A DNA stretch of 64,000 nucleotides from Serratia ureilytica (GTDB taxonomy: Bacteria; Pseudomonadota; Gammaproteobacteria; Enterobacterales; Enterobacteriaceae), in contig NZ_JABXOF010000001.1 of NCBI RefSeq assembly GCF_013375155.1, positions 124,001 to 188,000 of the forward strand, given 5' to 3'. The translations under genes and the position numbers were made by a program. Under the pieces are notes generated by a model. It had not been told where the DNA came from and ran no database searches. It was given only the letters and a program-made list of their open reading frames with translations. Below, piece after piece: positions 1 to 8,252 of the stretch (position 1 is its first letter; each line of letters starts with the position of its first letter).

Positions 1-268
1 ACAGAACGATGCCTTCACGCATCGAGCAGCAGGCTACCGCACGGATCGCCTGCGCGCTCAGCCCCGCGCGCTGCAACGCCTGGCGGATGCACTGGCAGGC
101 CAACTGCCAGTTGCGGTTGAGATCGAATTCCATCGAGCCGGGCACGCCCGGCACCGCGAGGTGTTGCCACTCGGCCTGGCCGTGCGCGATCTGATTGCCC
201 GCCAGATCGAAGATCACCGCGCGAATGCTGCCTGTTCCTGCGTCCAGCGCCATCAAGTAGTTATCCAT
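1..268 (-). CDS. lsrK: Autoinducer-2 kinase LsrK (N-terminal part)
   Basis: The 89 residues present are the N-terminus of an FGGY-family sugar kinase; the gene continues beyond the left edge. The phosphate-binding loop [17 protein letters not shown] and the stretch [19 protein letters not shown] are essentially those I remember for E. coli LsrK. LsrK phosphorylates imported AI-2 (DPD) in the cytoplasm; phospho-AI-2 is the inducer of LsrR. The ATG at 266-268 is the natural start because the conserved kinase fold begins five residues later. It diverges from lsrG, with a 193-bp intergenic region between them. The identity is confident; nothing can be said about the missing C-terminal half. Confidence 0.9.
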   Translation of the reverse strand, partial: MDNYLMALDAGTGSIRAVIFDLAGNQIAHGQAEWQHLAVPGVPGSMEFDLNRNWQLACQCIRQALQRAGLSAQAIRAVACCSMREGIVL

Positions 269-461
269 AGCCTATGCTCTCAGGGGGAGGAATAGTAACT
301 ATAGATGCCGCCGTCTTCCCTCGCCGGGGGCGGGGTGGGCATCGCCGGTGCGATTTGTGAGCCAGGCGGCAAAATTGCCGTTGCGGCAGGGCAATCGACG
401 GGAATAAACCTATGGTTGGAAAGCGCCATGCTGCGGCGCGCCGTTTAAACAAGGAGCTGTC

Positions 462-755
462 ATGCACGTCACATTGGTAGAGATCAACGTTAAACAGGAC
501 AAGATCGACGAATTTATCGACGTTTTCCGCGCCAATCATCTGGGGGCGATCGAAGAGCCGGGCAACCTGCGTTTCGACGTGCTGCAGGATGAGCATATTC
601 CGACGCGGTTTTACATCTACGAAGCCTATCGCGACGAGCAGGCGGTAGCGGCGCACAAGCAGACCCCACACTATCTGCAGTGCGTGGAGAAGCTGGAAGC
701 GCTGATGACCGGCCCGCGCAAGAAAACCACCTTCATCGGCCTGATGCCGGAATAA
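462..755 (+). CDS. lsrG: (4S)-4-hydroxy-5-phosphonooxypentane-2,3-dione isomerase LsrG
   Basis: A 97-residue single-domain ABM-fold protein, the usual LsrG length. [18 protein letters not shown] at the N-terminus and the [11 protein letters not shown] core match LsrG. The enzyme isomerises phospho-AI-2, the step before LsrF thiolysis, so it removes the inducer of the lsr regulon. AAGGAG lies just upstream of the ATG. In E. coli lsrG is the last gene of lsrACDBFG. Here it is read divergently from lsrK and is followed by an unrelated exporter. Whether further lsr genes lie beyond the left edge cannot be seen. Confidence 0.9.
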   Translation: MHVTLVEINVKQDKIDEFIDVFRANHLGAIEEPGNLRFDVLQDEHIPTRFYIYEAYRDEQAVAAHKQTPHYLQCVEKLEALMTGPRKKTTFIGLMPE

Positions 756-842
756 ACGCCGGCGTTTGCCGGTGTCCATGCGCCCGGTTTGGTTGTAACC
801 TGCAAGGCAAAGCGAATTTTCAATGGGATAAGCGGGGCGAGG

Positions 843-1748
843 ATGACATTGCGCGATCGGCTGTTGGCGCTGTTGGTGGTGGTGATCTGGGGCGTGAATT
901 TCGTGGTAATCAAGTTCGGCCTGCAGGGGATGCCGCCGTTCCTGTTGGCCGGGATGCGTTTTTTACTGGTGGCGTTGCCGGCGATCTTCTTTATCCCGCG
1001 CCCGACCATCCCGTGGAAATGGCTGTTGCTCTACGGCATGACCATGAGTTTCGCGCAGTTTGCCTTTCTGTTTGTCGCCATCAAGGTGGGCATGCCGGCG
1101 GGGCTGGCCTCGCTGGTGTTGCAGGCGCAGGTGTTCTTCACCCTGCTGTTGGGTGTCGTGCTGATGGGCGAAAAGCTGCGCGTCAATCATTTCGTCGGCA
1201 TCGCCATCGCCAGCGGCGGCATGCTGGCGCTGGCGCAGGCCAGCCTGCATAAGCCGGGCAGCGGCGCGGTCCCCCTGGCGGGCCTGTTGCTGACCCTGGC
1301 GGCGGCGTTCTCCTGGGCGCTGGGCAACCTGACAAACAAGAAGATCCTGGCCGGTTTCCCGCAGCGCAATATTTTGTCGCTGGTGGTGTGGAGCGCGCCG
1401 ATCCCTGTACTGCCGTTCCTGATTTGCAGCTGGCTGTTCGACGGCCCGCAGGCGGTGCTGGCCAGCCTGAGCCATGTGCAGGTCGGCACCTGGCTGGCGG
1501 TTGCCTATCTGGCGTTCGCCGCCACGCTGTTCGGTTATTCGGTGTGGGGCAGCCTGCTGGGGCGCTACGAAACCTGGCGCGTCGCGCCGCTGACGCTGCT
1601 GGTGCCGCTGGTCGGGCTGTTCGCCGCCTGGCTGCTGCTGGACGAAGCGCTGTCGCCGGCGCAGTTCGGCGGCGCGTTGCTGGTGCTGGCCGGCATGGCG
1701 GTCAATACCTTCGGGTTGCCGCGCCGACGGGCCGTCGCGGTGCGCTAA
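843..1748 (+). CDS. eamA: O-acetylserine/cysteine exporter EamA
   Basis: A 301-residue inner-membrane protein of the DMT superfamily, with two EamA repeats (about 5-140 and 150-290) giving roughly ten transmembrane helices. LLALLVVVIWGVNFVVIK and LLGRYETWRVAPLTLLVP closely follow E. coli EamA (YdeD), which exports cysteine and O-acetylserine. The frame is open from 789, but the ATG at 843 is preferred: it has a purine-rich SD-like stretch upstream (GGGGCGAGG), and the protein then starts as the family does (MTLRDRLLALL). The gene is monocistronic or shares a transcript with the LysE-type gene 82 bp downstream. Confidence 0.86.
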   Translation: MTLRDRLLALLVVVIWGVNFVVIKFGLQGMPPFLLAGMRFLLVALPAIFFIPRPTIPWKWLLLYGMTMSFAQFAFLFVAIKVGMPAGLASLVLQAQVFFTLLLGVVLMGEKLRVNHFVGIAIASGGMLALAQASLHKPGSGAVPLAGLLLTLAAAFSWALGNLTNKKILAGFPQRNILSLVVWSAPIPVLPFLICSWLFDGPQAVLASLSHVQVGTWLAVAYLAFAATLFGYSVWGSLLGRYETWRVAPLTLLVPLVGLFAAWLLLDEALSPAQFGGALLVLAGMAVNTFGLPRRRAVAVR

Positions 1749-1830
1749 ACCTAACAGGGCAATTCTGTTCAATACGTTGTCGGCGCGGCCCGGCATTCTG
1801 GCGCCTGTGAATTTTTCCTCAGGTGCCCTC

Positions 1831-2424
1831 ATGAATAATATCTACCTTTCCATGGCCGCATTTGCGCTGGCGGCCTCCATCACGCCCGGCCCGGTCAACA
1901 TCGTCGCATTGAGCGCCGGGGCGCAGTTCGGCTTTGGCGCGACCCAGCGTCACGTGTTCGGCGCCACGCTGGGGTTTACCCTGTTGCTGGTGCTGCTGGG
2001 TTTGGGCATGCACCAACTGCTGATCCTGTGGCCGGCGTTGACCCGCTTGATCCAATGGGCCGGCGTGGCCTTCCTGCTGTTTATGGCCTACCGGCTGGCG
2101 TTTGACGACGGTAGGCTGGGCAACGGCGAGGCGCAGGCGCCTTCCTGTTGGTACGGCGCGCTGATGCAATGGCTGAACCCCAAGGCGTGGCTGGCGTCGG
2201 TGGCCAGTCTCGGGGCGTTTGTCGGCGACGGTGACATCCGGTTGCTGTGGCAGTTCGCCGGGCTCTACTTCGTGATTTGCTATGCTTCGGTGGCCTGCTG
2301 GGCTTACGTTGGCGCGATGTTGCGCGGCCTGCTCAGGCAGGCGCGCAACGTACAGCGTTTCAATCGCGCGATGGCGGCGTTGCTGGCGGCCAGCGCCTGC
2401 TATCTGTTGGCGGAGGGTTTTTGA
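1831..2424 (+). CDS. LysE/RhtB-family amino-acid exporter
   Basis: A 197-residue polytopic membrane protein. The N-terminal signature MAAFALAASITPGPVNIVAL carries the TPGP motif of the LysE/RhtB family, and MQWLNPKAWL is the second family signature; about six helices are predicted. Members export amino acids or related metabolites; the substrate cannot be read from sequence. The ATG at 1831 has an AGGTG ribosome site, whereas the upstream ATG at 1777 in the same frame has no family-like sequence. Its 3' end overlaps the convergent AraC regulator by 25 bp, a common pairing for this exporter type. Confidence 0.85.
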   Translation: MNNIYLSMAAFALAASITPGPVNIVALSAGAQFGFGATQRHVFGATLGFTLLLVLLGLGMHQLLILWPALTRLIQWAGVAFLLFMAYRLAFDDGRLGNGEAQAPSCWYGALMQWLNPKAWLASVASLGAFVGDGDIRLLWQFAGLYFVICYASVACWAYVGAMLRGLLRQARNVQRFNRAMAALLAASACYLLAEGF

Positions 2425-3227
2425 TACTGGCCGGGTGTCGCGGCCAGCAGCTGTTTGAAGGTGCGCTGGAAGTGCGCCTGATCGGCAAAGCCGCTTTCGC
2501 TGGCGGCTGCGGCGATCGGCAGGCCGCTTTTCAATAGCCGATGGCCGTGCTGCACGCGGCGATTGACCAGATAGGCGTGCGGCGTCATGCCGTAGCGCTG
2601 GCGGAAGGCGCGGATCAGGTAGGAGGGCGAGAGCGCGGCGGCGTGGCAAATGTCTTCCAGCGTCAGCGACTGAGTGCAGTGCGCGTCGATAAACGCCGCC
2701 GCCGCTTCCAGTCGGGGGTGCGGCGGCGTCTCCGGCTGGCGGCCGCTGCCCAGCGCGAGCTGCAGGGCGCTGAAATACTCCACCAGGGCGATCTGTTTTT
2801 CCAGCGCGCCGCACTGCGCGTTCGTCAGCAGCGCGTACAGTTGGTTCAGCCCGTTGAACAGCGCCGGATCGCGGCTGAGCGGCCGGCTGAAGGGGACAAA
2901 GCGGTCGCCGTCGCCGCCCATCATTTCCTGCTGCAGCGCGCCGAGCCAGGCGAGATCGAGATAGAACATGATGTATGACCAACGGCGGTCGGCGATCGGG
3001 TTGCAGGCATGCGCCTGCTGCGGATTGATGATCACCACATCGCCTGCGCCGACCTGCATGCGCCGCTCGCCGTTGACATAGGTGCTGACGCCGCCGGTGA
3101 TGGCGCCGATGGAAAAGAATTCGTGGCTGTGCAGGCTGTAGCACACTTTGCGGCCATCATTGATGGCGCGCGCTTCGACAAAAGGCAACTGCGGGTCGCG
3201 CCAGAACTGGGGCGTTTTTTCACTCAT
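2400..3227 (-). CDS. AraC-family regulator with N-terminal cupin
   Basis: 275 residues: an N-terminal cupin-like ligand domain (about 15-95, with HSHEFFSIG and an INPQQAHACNP segment) and a C-terminal AraC/XylS double helix-turn-helix (about 170-270, with SLTLEDICHAAALSPSYLIRAF and the GFADQAHFQRTFK second helix). It is cytoplasmic and DNA-binding. It converges on the LysE-type exporter and overlaps its last 25 bp. In this architecture the regulator often controls the adjacent exporter, but here the genes are convergent rather than divergent, so control is only an inference. The effector is unknown. Confidence 0.85.
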   Translation of the reverse strand: MSEKTPQFWRDPQLPFVEARAINDGRKVCYSLHSHEFFSIGAITGGVSTYVNGERRMQVGAGDVVIINPQQAHACNPIADRRWSYIMFYLDLAWLGALQQEMMGGDGDRFVPFSRPLSRDPALFNGLNQLYALLTNAQCGALEKQIALVEYFSALQLALGSGRQPETPPHPRLEAAAAFIDAHCTQSLTLEDICHAAALSPSYLIRAFRQRYGMTPHAYLVNRRVQHGHRLLKSGLPIAAAASESGFADQAHFQRTFKQLLAATPGQYQKPSANR

Positions 3228-3296
3228 GCGCTTTCCTTTTCACTGCGGCGGCATCACAGTGTTATAGCCTGAAAGCGACGAAAAGGGGAATGGCGG

Positions 3297-3515
3297 ATGA
3301 TGATTTTTAACGTGTTCGGCCGCCTGGTAGGCGTGAAGCGTATCGGGGACGAATGGCGGCTGTTCCGCGTGACGCTGCCGGAGCGCAAATATGCCCCCAG
3401 CTACGATATCGTGTTGCCGGCGGATCTGCGCGAAGAGGAGATCGCCGGCTATCTGGGGGATATCTATCACGAAGCCGCGACCCCGCAGCGGCCGGACGTG
3501 TTTCGCGTCGAGTAG
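3297..3515 (+). CDS. Small conserved hypothetical protein (72 aa)
   Basis: A short acidic, soluble protein beginning MMIFNVFGRLVGVKR and ending in PDVFRVE. The pattern of an N-terminal beta strand (FNVFGRLVGV), a central basic/aromatic strand and a helix ending near IYHEAATP resembles a family of roughly 70-residue proteins of unknown function (possibly DUF7661; from memory, not checked). It sits alone between the divergent AraC gene and the convergent RIO kinase, with GGCGG ahead of the first of two ATGs. No signal peptide or membrane segment is visible. Function unknown. Confidence 0.6.
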   Translation: MMIFNVFGRLVGVKRIGDEWRLFRVTLPERKYAPSYDIVLPADLREEEIAGYLGDIYHEAATPQRPDVFRVE

Positions 3516-3523
3516 CGCGGGCG

Positions 3524-4372
3524 TTACTCTTCCGCGTTGCGCGCCATGAGGCGGCGCTGATGTTCCTCGCTGGCGGCCTGGATCTCTTCCAGCACCGAGC
3601 CGACGTCGGCGCGCTTCTGAATTTCGCTGAATCGGCCGCTGAGGACGCTGTCCGGCGTCAGCGTGCCTTCCTGATACAGCGCCCAGATCTCTTTGGCATA
3701 TTGGCTGTCGCGCAGCTCCGGCGCAAATTGGCCGTAATATTCCGCCAGATTGTCGATATCGCGCTCGAACATGCTTTTGGCGTGGTTGTTGGCGGCGGCG
3801 TCCACCACCTGCGGCAGATCGATGATCACCGGCCCGTCTTTATCCATCAGCACGTTGAATTCCGACAGATCGCCGTGCACCAAGCCGGCGCACAGCATGC
3901 GCACCGCGTAGTTCATCATCAGAGCATGATCGGCGCGCGCCTGTTCCGGCGTCAGGATGACATCGCTCAGACGCGGCGCCACCAGGCCTTCCTCGTCGGT
4001 GATCAGCTCCATCAGCAGCACGCCGTCCAGGCAGATGCCCGGCTGCGGCACCCGCACCCCGGCCCTGGCCAGCAGATACAGCGCGTCCACTTCGGTGTTC
4101 TGCCAGGCTTCTTCCTGTTGCTGACGGCCGAATTTGGAGCCTTTGCTCATGGCGCGCGCGTCGCGGCTGTTGCGCACCTTGCGCCCTTCCTGGTAGTGCA
4201 CGGCCTGCTTGAAGTTGCGCTTCTCGGCTTCTTTGTACACTTTGGCGCAGCGGATCTCATCGCCGCAGCGCACGATAAACACGTCGGCTTCTTTGCCGCT
4301 TTTCAAACGGCGGATGACTTCGTCGATTAATCCGTCATCCACCAGCGGCTGGAGTCGTTTTGGAATTTTCAT
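3524..4372 (-). CDS. RIO1-like serine protein kinase (PA4780 family)
   Basis: 282 residues with the RIO kinase signatures. There is an ATP-binding Lys44 (RCAKVYKEAEKRNF), a catalytic loop LVHGDLSEFN with Asp168 and Asn173, and a metal-binding Asp185 in VIIDLPQ, which replaces DFG as RIO proteins do. RIO kinases/ATPases are best known from archaeal and eukaryotic ribosome maturation. The bacterial group is widespread in gamma-proteobacteria, but its substrate is not established. The gene is monocistronic; the ATG at 4370-4372 begins the conserved MKIPKRLQPLVDDGLIDEV segment. Confidence 0.86.
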   Translation of the reverse strand: MKIPKRLQPLVDDGLIDEVIRRLKSGKEADVFIVRCGDEIRCAKVYKEAEKRNFKQAVHYQEGRKVRNSRDARAMSKGSKFGRQQQEEAWQNTEVDALYLLARAGVRVPQPGICLDGVLLMELITDEEGLVAPRLSDVILTPEQARADHALMMNYAVRMLCAGLVHGDLSEFNVLMDKDGPVIIDLPQVVDAAANNHAKSMFERDIDNLAEYYGQFAPELRDSQYAKEIWALYQEGTLTPDSVLSGRFSEIQKRADVGSVLEEIQAASEEHQRRLMARNAEE

Positions 4373-4492
4373 GCAGCCTTGTACCCTATTTAGGCTCCGG
4401 TGTGAATGGCTTGCGCAGTTGATAGCGTAAGTTAGACCCGAAAGGCAAACATTAGTTTTGCCGCCGCGGCATCATTGCGCGGCGGCGGGCGT

Positions 4493-5983
4493 TCACAGGC
4501 TGCCTGTCGGCACCCAGACGCTGACGCTGCCGGCGTTGACCGGGAAATGGGCGCTGCCCTGGTCGTCGGTGGTGATTTCCTCCTGGCGGTTACCGAGGAA
4601 ATCGCGCCAGGCGGTGCGCGCCAGATCGGCGCCGAGCGCGACCGTCTTGCCGCTTTCGCCGCCGTTGGTCAACACCACCACGCAGCCGGGGGCGTCGGCG
4701 GTGCCGGCGCGGCTGAAGGCCACGCAGTGGCTGTCGTCGAAGTAGTCGGTTTGCGGGCCGTTGGCGAAGCGCTGGCGGGCGGCAATCAGCTTCTCCAGCT
4801 CTGGGATCGCCGGCATGTCAATCTGGTACTCGCCGCCGTCACGCCCTTTATCGCGGTAACTGGCGCCATAAAGGTCGGGGTAAAACACGCAGGGCACGCC
4901 CTGTTCGCGCAGCAGGATCAGCGCGTAGGCCAGCGGTTTGAACCAGGGTTCCACCGGCGCCTCCAGCGATTGCAGCGGCTGGGTATCGTGGTTGGCGACC
5001 AGCGTCACCGCGTGGGCCGGATCGGCGGCGGTCAGGGTATCGGTGAAGATCTGCGCCATGTCGAAGCCGTCGCCCTGTTTTGACGCCTGATGAAACTTCA
5101 GGTGCAGCGCCACGTCGAACAGCATCACTTTGCCGTCCACCAACTCGATGTATTGTTGCAGCGCGCTGAGATCGTGCGACCAGTATTCGGCGACGATAAA
5201 CAGATCGCGCTGCGCGCTGTCGCGCACGTGATCCGCCCACTCTTTGAAGAACCAGGCGGGAATGTGTTTGGCGGCGTCGAGGCGGAAGCCGTCGCACGGC
5301 AGCGTGTCCAGCAGCCAGCGCGCCCAGTATTTGAGCTCCTCCGTCACGGCGGTATTGCGGAACTCCACGTCGGCGCCCATCAGGTAGTCGTAGTTGCCTT
5401 TCTCGTCGTCGACCTGATCGTTCCAGCCGTCGTCGCCGTAGTCGTTGGCGATTTTAAACACCCCTTTATCGTCCGGCTGCTCAACGTAATCGACGCCGCT
5501 GAAGCATTTGTAATCCCAGATAAACTCGGAATGCGCGCCCTGGCGGCCGGGGAAGGTAAAGCGGGTATAGGCCAGCGCGTCGAAGCCCTGGTCGTCAATG
5601 TCGTTGCGGTTGTTGGCGTCCACCTTGAACACGTGCACCCGTTCTTTCTCGTCCGCGCCGAGCTTGTGGTTGAACACCACGTCGTAGAGCACCCCCACGC
5701 CGTGTTCGCGCAGCGCAGTGGCGGCGTGTTCGAGCGCCGCCTTGTCGCCGTATTTGGTGGCCACGCTGCCTTTCTGGTCAAACTCGCCCAGATCGAACAG
5801 ATCGTAGGTGTCGTAACCGACGGAGTAACCGCCGGAAGCGCCTTTGTAGGCGGGCGGCAGCCACAGATCGGTAATGCCCAGTTCGGCGAGGTGCGGGGCG
5901 CGTTCGGCGGCCTCCTGCCACAGTTTGCCGCCGTCGGGGTAGTACCAGTGGAAGAATTGCAGCAGGGTGGTTTTTTTCGTCAT
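4493..5983 (-). CDS. amyA: Cytoplasmic alpha-amylase AmyA
   Basis: A 496-residue GH13 alpha-amylase with no signal peptide, the same size as E. coli AmyA (495). The GH13 catalytic triad is visible: nucleophile Asp236 in GFRLDAAKH, acid/base Glu266 in FIVAEYW, and Asp333 in LVANHDTQP. Region I is [13 protein letters not shown]. The N-terminal block [20 protein letters not shown] is diagnostic of this cytoplasmic subgroup. It hydrolyses internal alpha-1,4 bonds of intracellular maltodextrin or glycogen fragments. A 9-bp GC-rich stem (4460-4468 with 4478-4486) follows the stop codon without a T run. Confidence 0.95.
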   Translation of the reverse strand: MTKKTTLLQFFHWYYPDGGKLWQEAAERAPHLAELGITDLWLPPAYKGASGGYSVGYDTYDLFDLGEFDQKGSVATKYGDKAALEHAATALREHGVGVLYDVVFNHKLGADEKERVHVFKVDANNRNDIDDQGFDALAYTRFTFPGRQGAHSEFIWDYKCFSGVDYVEQPDDKGVFKIANDYGDDGWNDQVDDEKGNYDYLMGADVEFRNTAVTEELKYWARWLLDTLPCDGFRLDAAKHIPAWFFKEWADHVRDSAQRDLFIVAEYWSHDLSALQQYIELVDGKVMLFDVALHLKFHQASKQGDGFDMAQIFTDTLTAADPAHAVTLVANHDTQPLQSLEAPVEPWFKPLAYALILLREQGVPCVFYPDLYGASYRDKGRDGGEYQIDMPAIPELEKLIAARQRFANGPQTDYFDDSHCVAFSRAGTADAPGCVVVLTNGGESGKTVALGADLARTAWRDFLGNRQEEITTDDQGSAHFPVNAGSVSVWVPTGSL

Positions 5984-6095
5984 GAGCCAGCGTCCCGGTT
6001 AGCCAGAAGGAAAGGAGCAGTTAAAGCATGGGCTACTTTTGGCAAAAGGGACAAGTTTGGCATAGGCGGCCCGAGAAGGCCGCCCGAGAGACTGC

Positions 6096-6752
6096 TTAAC
6101 GCTGGCTGGCGTAATGAGGCGAGCGCGGGCCATAAAGAATGGCGCCGTTCTGACCTGTTGCCGACAGGAGGCGAGTGTTGGCGATGGCACCAATGTCGAA
6201 CCCTTTGTCGCTGATGGTATCCGCGATTTGTGAAATCGCGGCGCTGATCACCATGCCCAGCAGGCCACCGGAATTGTTGTTGCCTTCGTTGCTGGATGCG
6301 GTGGCGGTGCCGGCCCACAGCTGTTTGCCGTTGCGCAGGTCAACCAGGCGAGCGGCTACGGTAACGCGAGTTTCGCTGCTGATCACCATGTAGCTGGTAC
6401 CGTATTGCGTGACATCCAGGTACAGCACGGTGTCGGCGCCGAAAATCTGGTGCAGTTTTTTCGGACTGACGGCGCGGATGTCGTTGGCGTTGGTTAGACC
6501 GTTTTGCAGGAAGGTTTCCTCCACTACAGCGACCGGCAGCACATAGTAACCGGCCTCGGCCAGCGGTAAGGTTGCACTGGCGAGCACGCTGTGGCTGGCT
6601 TTGACATCCGGCGACTGATTAACCGGCGGCAAGACCAGGATCGACTTCGGCTTGCTCTCATGGAATGCCGCATAGTCATAAGGCGTTTGCTTGGCACAGC
6701 CGCTCAGCAACAGGATGGCGGTAACGCTGAGGAAAGTGAGTACACGCTTCAT
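6096..6752 (-). CDS. GNA1162/DUF799-family lipoprotein
   Basis: 218 residues with a type II signal peptide (MKRVLTFLSVTAILLLSGC; lipobox LLSGC, acylated Cys19). The body starts with SILVLPPVNQSPDVKAS, the conserved opening of the DUF799/GNA1162 family, whose Neisseria member is a surface-antigen candidate. It is expected at the inner face of the outer membrane or in the periplasm. It is the last gene of a three-lipoprotein operon, overlapping the DUF4810 gene by four bases (ATGA). A short GC stem (6065-6071 with 6078-6084) lies downstream. The molecular role is unknown; its partner in the operon is a CsgG-like pore protein. Confidence 0.85.
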   Translation of the reverse strand: MKRVLTFLSVTAILLLSGCAKQTPYDYAAFHESKPKSILVLPPVNQSPDVKASHSVLASATLPLAEAGYYVLPVAVVEETFLQNGLTNANDIRAVSPKKLHQIFGADTVLYLDVTQYGTSYMVISSETRVTVAARLVDLRNGKQLWAGTATASSNEGNNNSGGLLGMVISAAISQIADTISDKGFDIGAIANTRLLSATGQNGAILYGPRSPHYASQR

Positions 6753-7105
6753 TTAAAGCTCCCCTTATCCTTGGCCATCAGGAAATTCATAAACGGTGCC
6801 GATTCCGGGAACAGCGCTTTTTCCGTGTTGAATTCACTCATGGCTTGTCCGTCGTTGCCGGTTTTGCTGTACAGCAGCCCCAGTTGCGCATGCAGCCCCG
6901 GCGGTACGGCTTTATCCTTGGCGCGGGATTTCTCGACGATCTCTTTCAGCGTAGCGATCTGCTGCTCAGGGCTTTGCCCATCCTGCTGGTAGTATTGATA
7001 AAGAGAAGTTTGGTAGCCATCCCAATTGTAAAGCGTTTTCGGCGCGGCGCAGCCGGCCAACAGGGTCGCTGCAAACAGCGCCCCGCCCATTTTTTTAGTT
7101 ATCAT
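6749..7105 (-). CDS. DUF4810 small lipoprotein
   Basis: 118 residues with a lipoprotein signal peptide (lipobox LLAGC, Cys19) and a short helical body. The conserved opening TLYNWDGYQTSLYQYY is followed by a TPR-like pair of helices (HAQLGLLYSKTGNDGQAMSEF), then a C-terminal PFMNFLMAK motif. The DUF4810 family almost always sits between a CsgG-like gene and a DUF799 gene, as here. Translation is coupled to the downstream gene (4-bp overlap), and the gap to the upstream CsgG-like gene is 18 bp. It is probably a periplasmic, outer-membrane-tethered accessory of the CsgG-like protein; that role is inferred. Confidence 0.85.
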   Translation of the reverse strand: MITKKMGGALFAATLLAGCAAPKTLYNWDGYQTSLYQYYQQDGQSPEQQIATLKEIVEKSRAKDKAVPPGLHAQLGLLYSKTGNDGQAMSEFNTEKALFPESAPFMNFLMAKDKGSFK

Positions 7106-7123
7106 CTTTCTGCTTCTAGTCCG

Positions 7124-7801
7124 TTAGTTAGCAGGGCGCCATGCGCCGTTTTCGAGACCGGTAACCAGGTTATTGACGGCTTCACGCACGGCCAGATCCA
7201 GCACCTTGCCGTTAAGGGTGGAGTCGTAGCTGGCGGTGCCCCCGAAACCGATGATTTCGCGATTGGACAGTTCGTATTCACCGGCGCCCTGAGAGGAATA
7301 GACGACTTCTGAGGTCTGTACGTTCACGACGTTCAGATTAACTTTGGCGTAAGCGACCTGTGATTTACCCCGGCCCAAAATGCCCCACAGCTGATGATCG
7401 CCGACTTCTTTGCGGCCGAATTCAGTGACATCGCCGGTAATCACATAGTTGGCGCCTTTCAGCGTTTGTGCTTTCCCTTTAATGCCGGCTTCAGTTTTCA
7501 ACTCTTCCATGTTGGCGCGATCCAGCACGTTGAAACGGCCAGTCTGCTGCAAATGCGTGATCAGGATAGTCTTGGACTGATTGCCCAGCCGATCGACGCC
7601 ATCGGAGAAGATGCCATTCATGTAGCTGGAGCGGTTGTCGAATTTACCGACGGCGATAGGGCTGCGTGGGCCCTGATAAGTGGTGTTGTAGGAAGCCACT
7701 TTCGGCACTTCCAAAGAGCGGGAGGATTCGGTCGCGCAGCCCGCCAGCAAAGTGACGGAAAGGGCGACGGAACAGACGGCGAGTGATTTTTTCATTGGCA
7801 T
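7124..7801 (-). CDS. CsgG/HfaB-family outer-membrane lipoprotein
   Basis: 225 residues. The signal peptide ends in lipobox LLAGC. The mature part shows the CsgG fold: PIAVGKFDNRSSYMNGIF, then ILITHLQQTGRFNVLDRANM, GANYVITGDVTEFGRK, and NLNVVNVQTSEVVYSSQGAGEYELS. E. coli CsgG forms a nonameric pore for curli secretion. Here no csgE, F, A or B is nearby, so this is not a curli operon. The start at 7801 (MPMKKSL) is preferred over 7795 because GGAG lies 7 nt upstream; an in-frame extension to 7867 has no family-like sequence. It is the first gene of the lipoprotein trio. Confidence 0.87.
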   Translation of the reverse strand: MPMKKSLAVCSVALSVTLLAGCATESSRSLEVPKVASYNTTYQGPRSPIAVGKFDNRSSYMNGIFSDGVDRLGNQSKTILITHLQQTGRFNVLDRANMEELKTEAGIKGKAQTLKGANYVITGDVTEFGRKEVGDHQLWGILGRGKSQVAYAKVNLNVVNVQTSEVVYSSQGAGEYELSNREIIGFGGTASYDSTLNGKVLDLAVREAVNNLVTGLENGAWRPAN

Positions 7802-7915
7802 GCGATCTCTCCATGAGCATAAAACGGCGCGGGAGCAACCCGCGCCCGATGTTTCCATAACGAGCATTGTCGCCGTTATGGAAGCGCCGCGATCCTGCCA
7901 TGAATATGTAACAAA

Positions 7916-7961
7916 TTACAACAAGATATCGGCATTAATGCCGCTATTAACATTGTTGTAA
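7916..7961. promoter_or_regulatory. Nested palindrome upstream of the CsgG-like operon
   Basis: A 9-bp inverted repeat (TTACAACAA at 7916-7924, TTGTTGTAA at 7953-7961) encloses a perfect 14-bp palindrome CGGCATTAATGCCG (7930-7943). It lies 115-160 bp upstream of the CsgG-like start codon in AT-rich DNA. Two concentric dyads suggest a binding site for a dimeric or tetrameric regulator. There is no T run to make it a terminator. Which regulator binds is not known. Confidence 0.45.
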
Positions 7962-8252
7962 CCTATTGTAATGCAATGAATTGATATCGATTTCTTCTCT
8001 CATTCGCAGATTTTTTCACGATTGTATGTTTTTTAACTGGTTTATTGTTTTATAAACATTAAATTAATGAATTTTTATTCTGATTTTTTTGAATTAATCA
8101 GTTTACTGTATTGGGTAATGTAACGTTTTGCATCAGCTCCTCTGTTATACCGGGGTTCATGGCGGTTTGATGATCCGTTAAGGTAGTGAGAATTAGGTAA
8201 CACTATCAACTAAATCTCATTTTTTATCGGTAGCTAATTGGGGATATCAATT
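7962..8252. other. AT-rich intergenic region, no gene seen
   Basis: About 290 bp, strikingly AT-rich against its GC-rich surroundings, separate the lipoprotein operon from the MarR-GNAT gene. Poly-T/A runs dominate 8015-8105, suggesting curved DNA or an H-NS-type target. Near the right end an imperfect repeat (TAGTG at 8184-8188, CACTATCAAC at 8201-8210) precedes the MarR-GNAT gene and could be its own operator. No ORF with a ribosome site and no RNA gene were recognised. Confidence 0.4.

Noticed and set aside
756-780. Terminator after lsrG
   Set aside because: A CGCCGGC/GCCGGTG stem can be drawn, but it has a wobble pair and no T run, so it is not called.
5090-6214. 374-residue open frame antisense to amyA
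   Set aside because: AmyA on the minus strand has all catalytic residues. The opposite frame has no family features.
7124-7801. Curli secretion operon
   Set aside because: Only the CsgG-like gene is present. The neighbours are DUF4810 and DUF799 lipoproteins, with no csgE, csgF or curlin genes.
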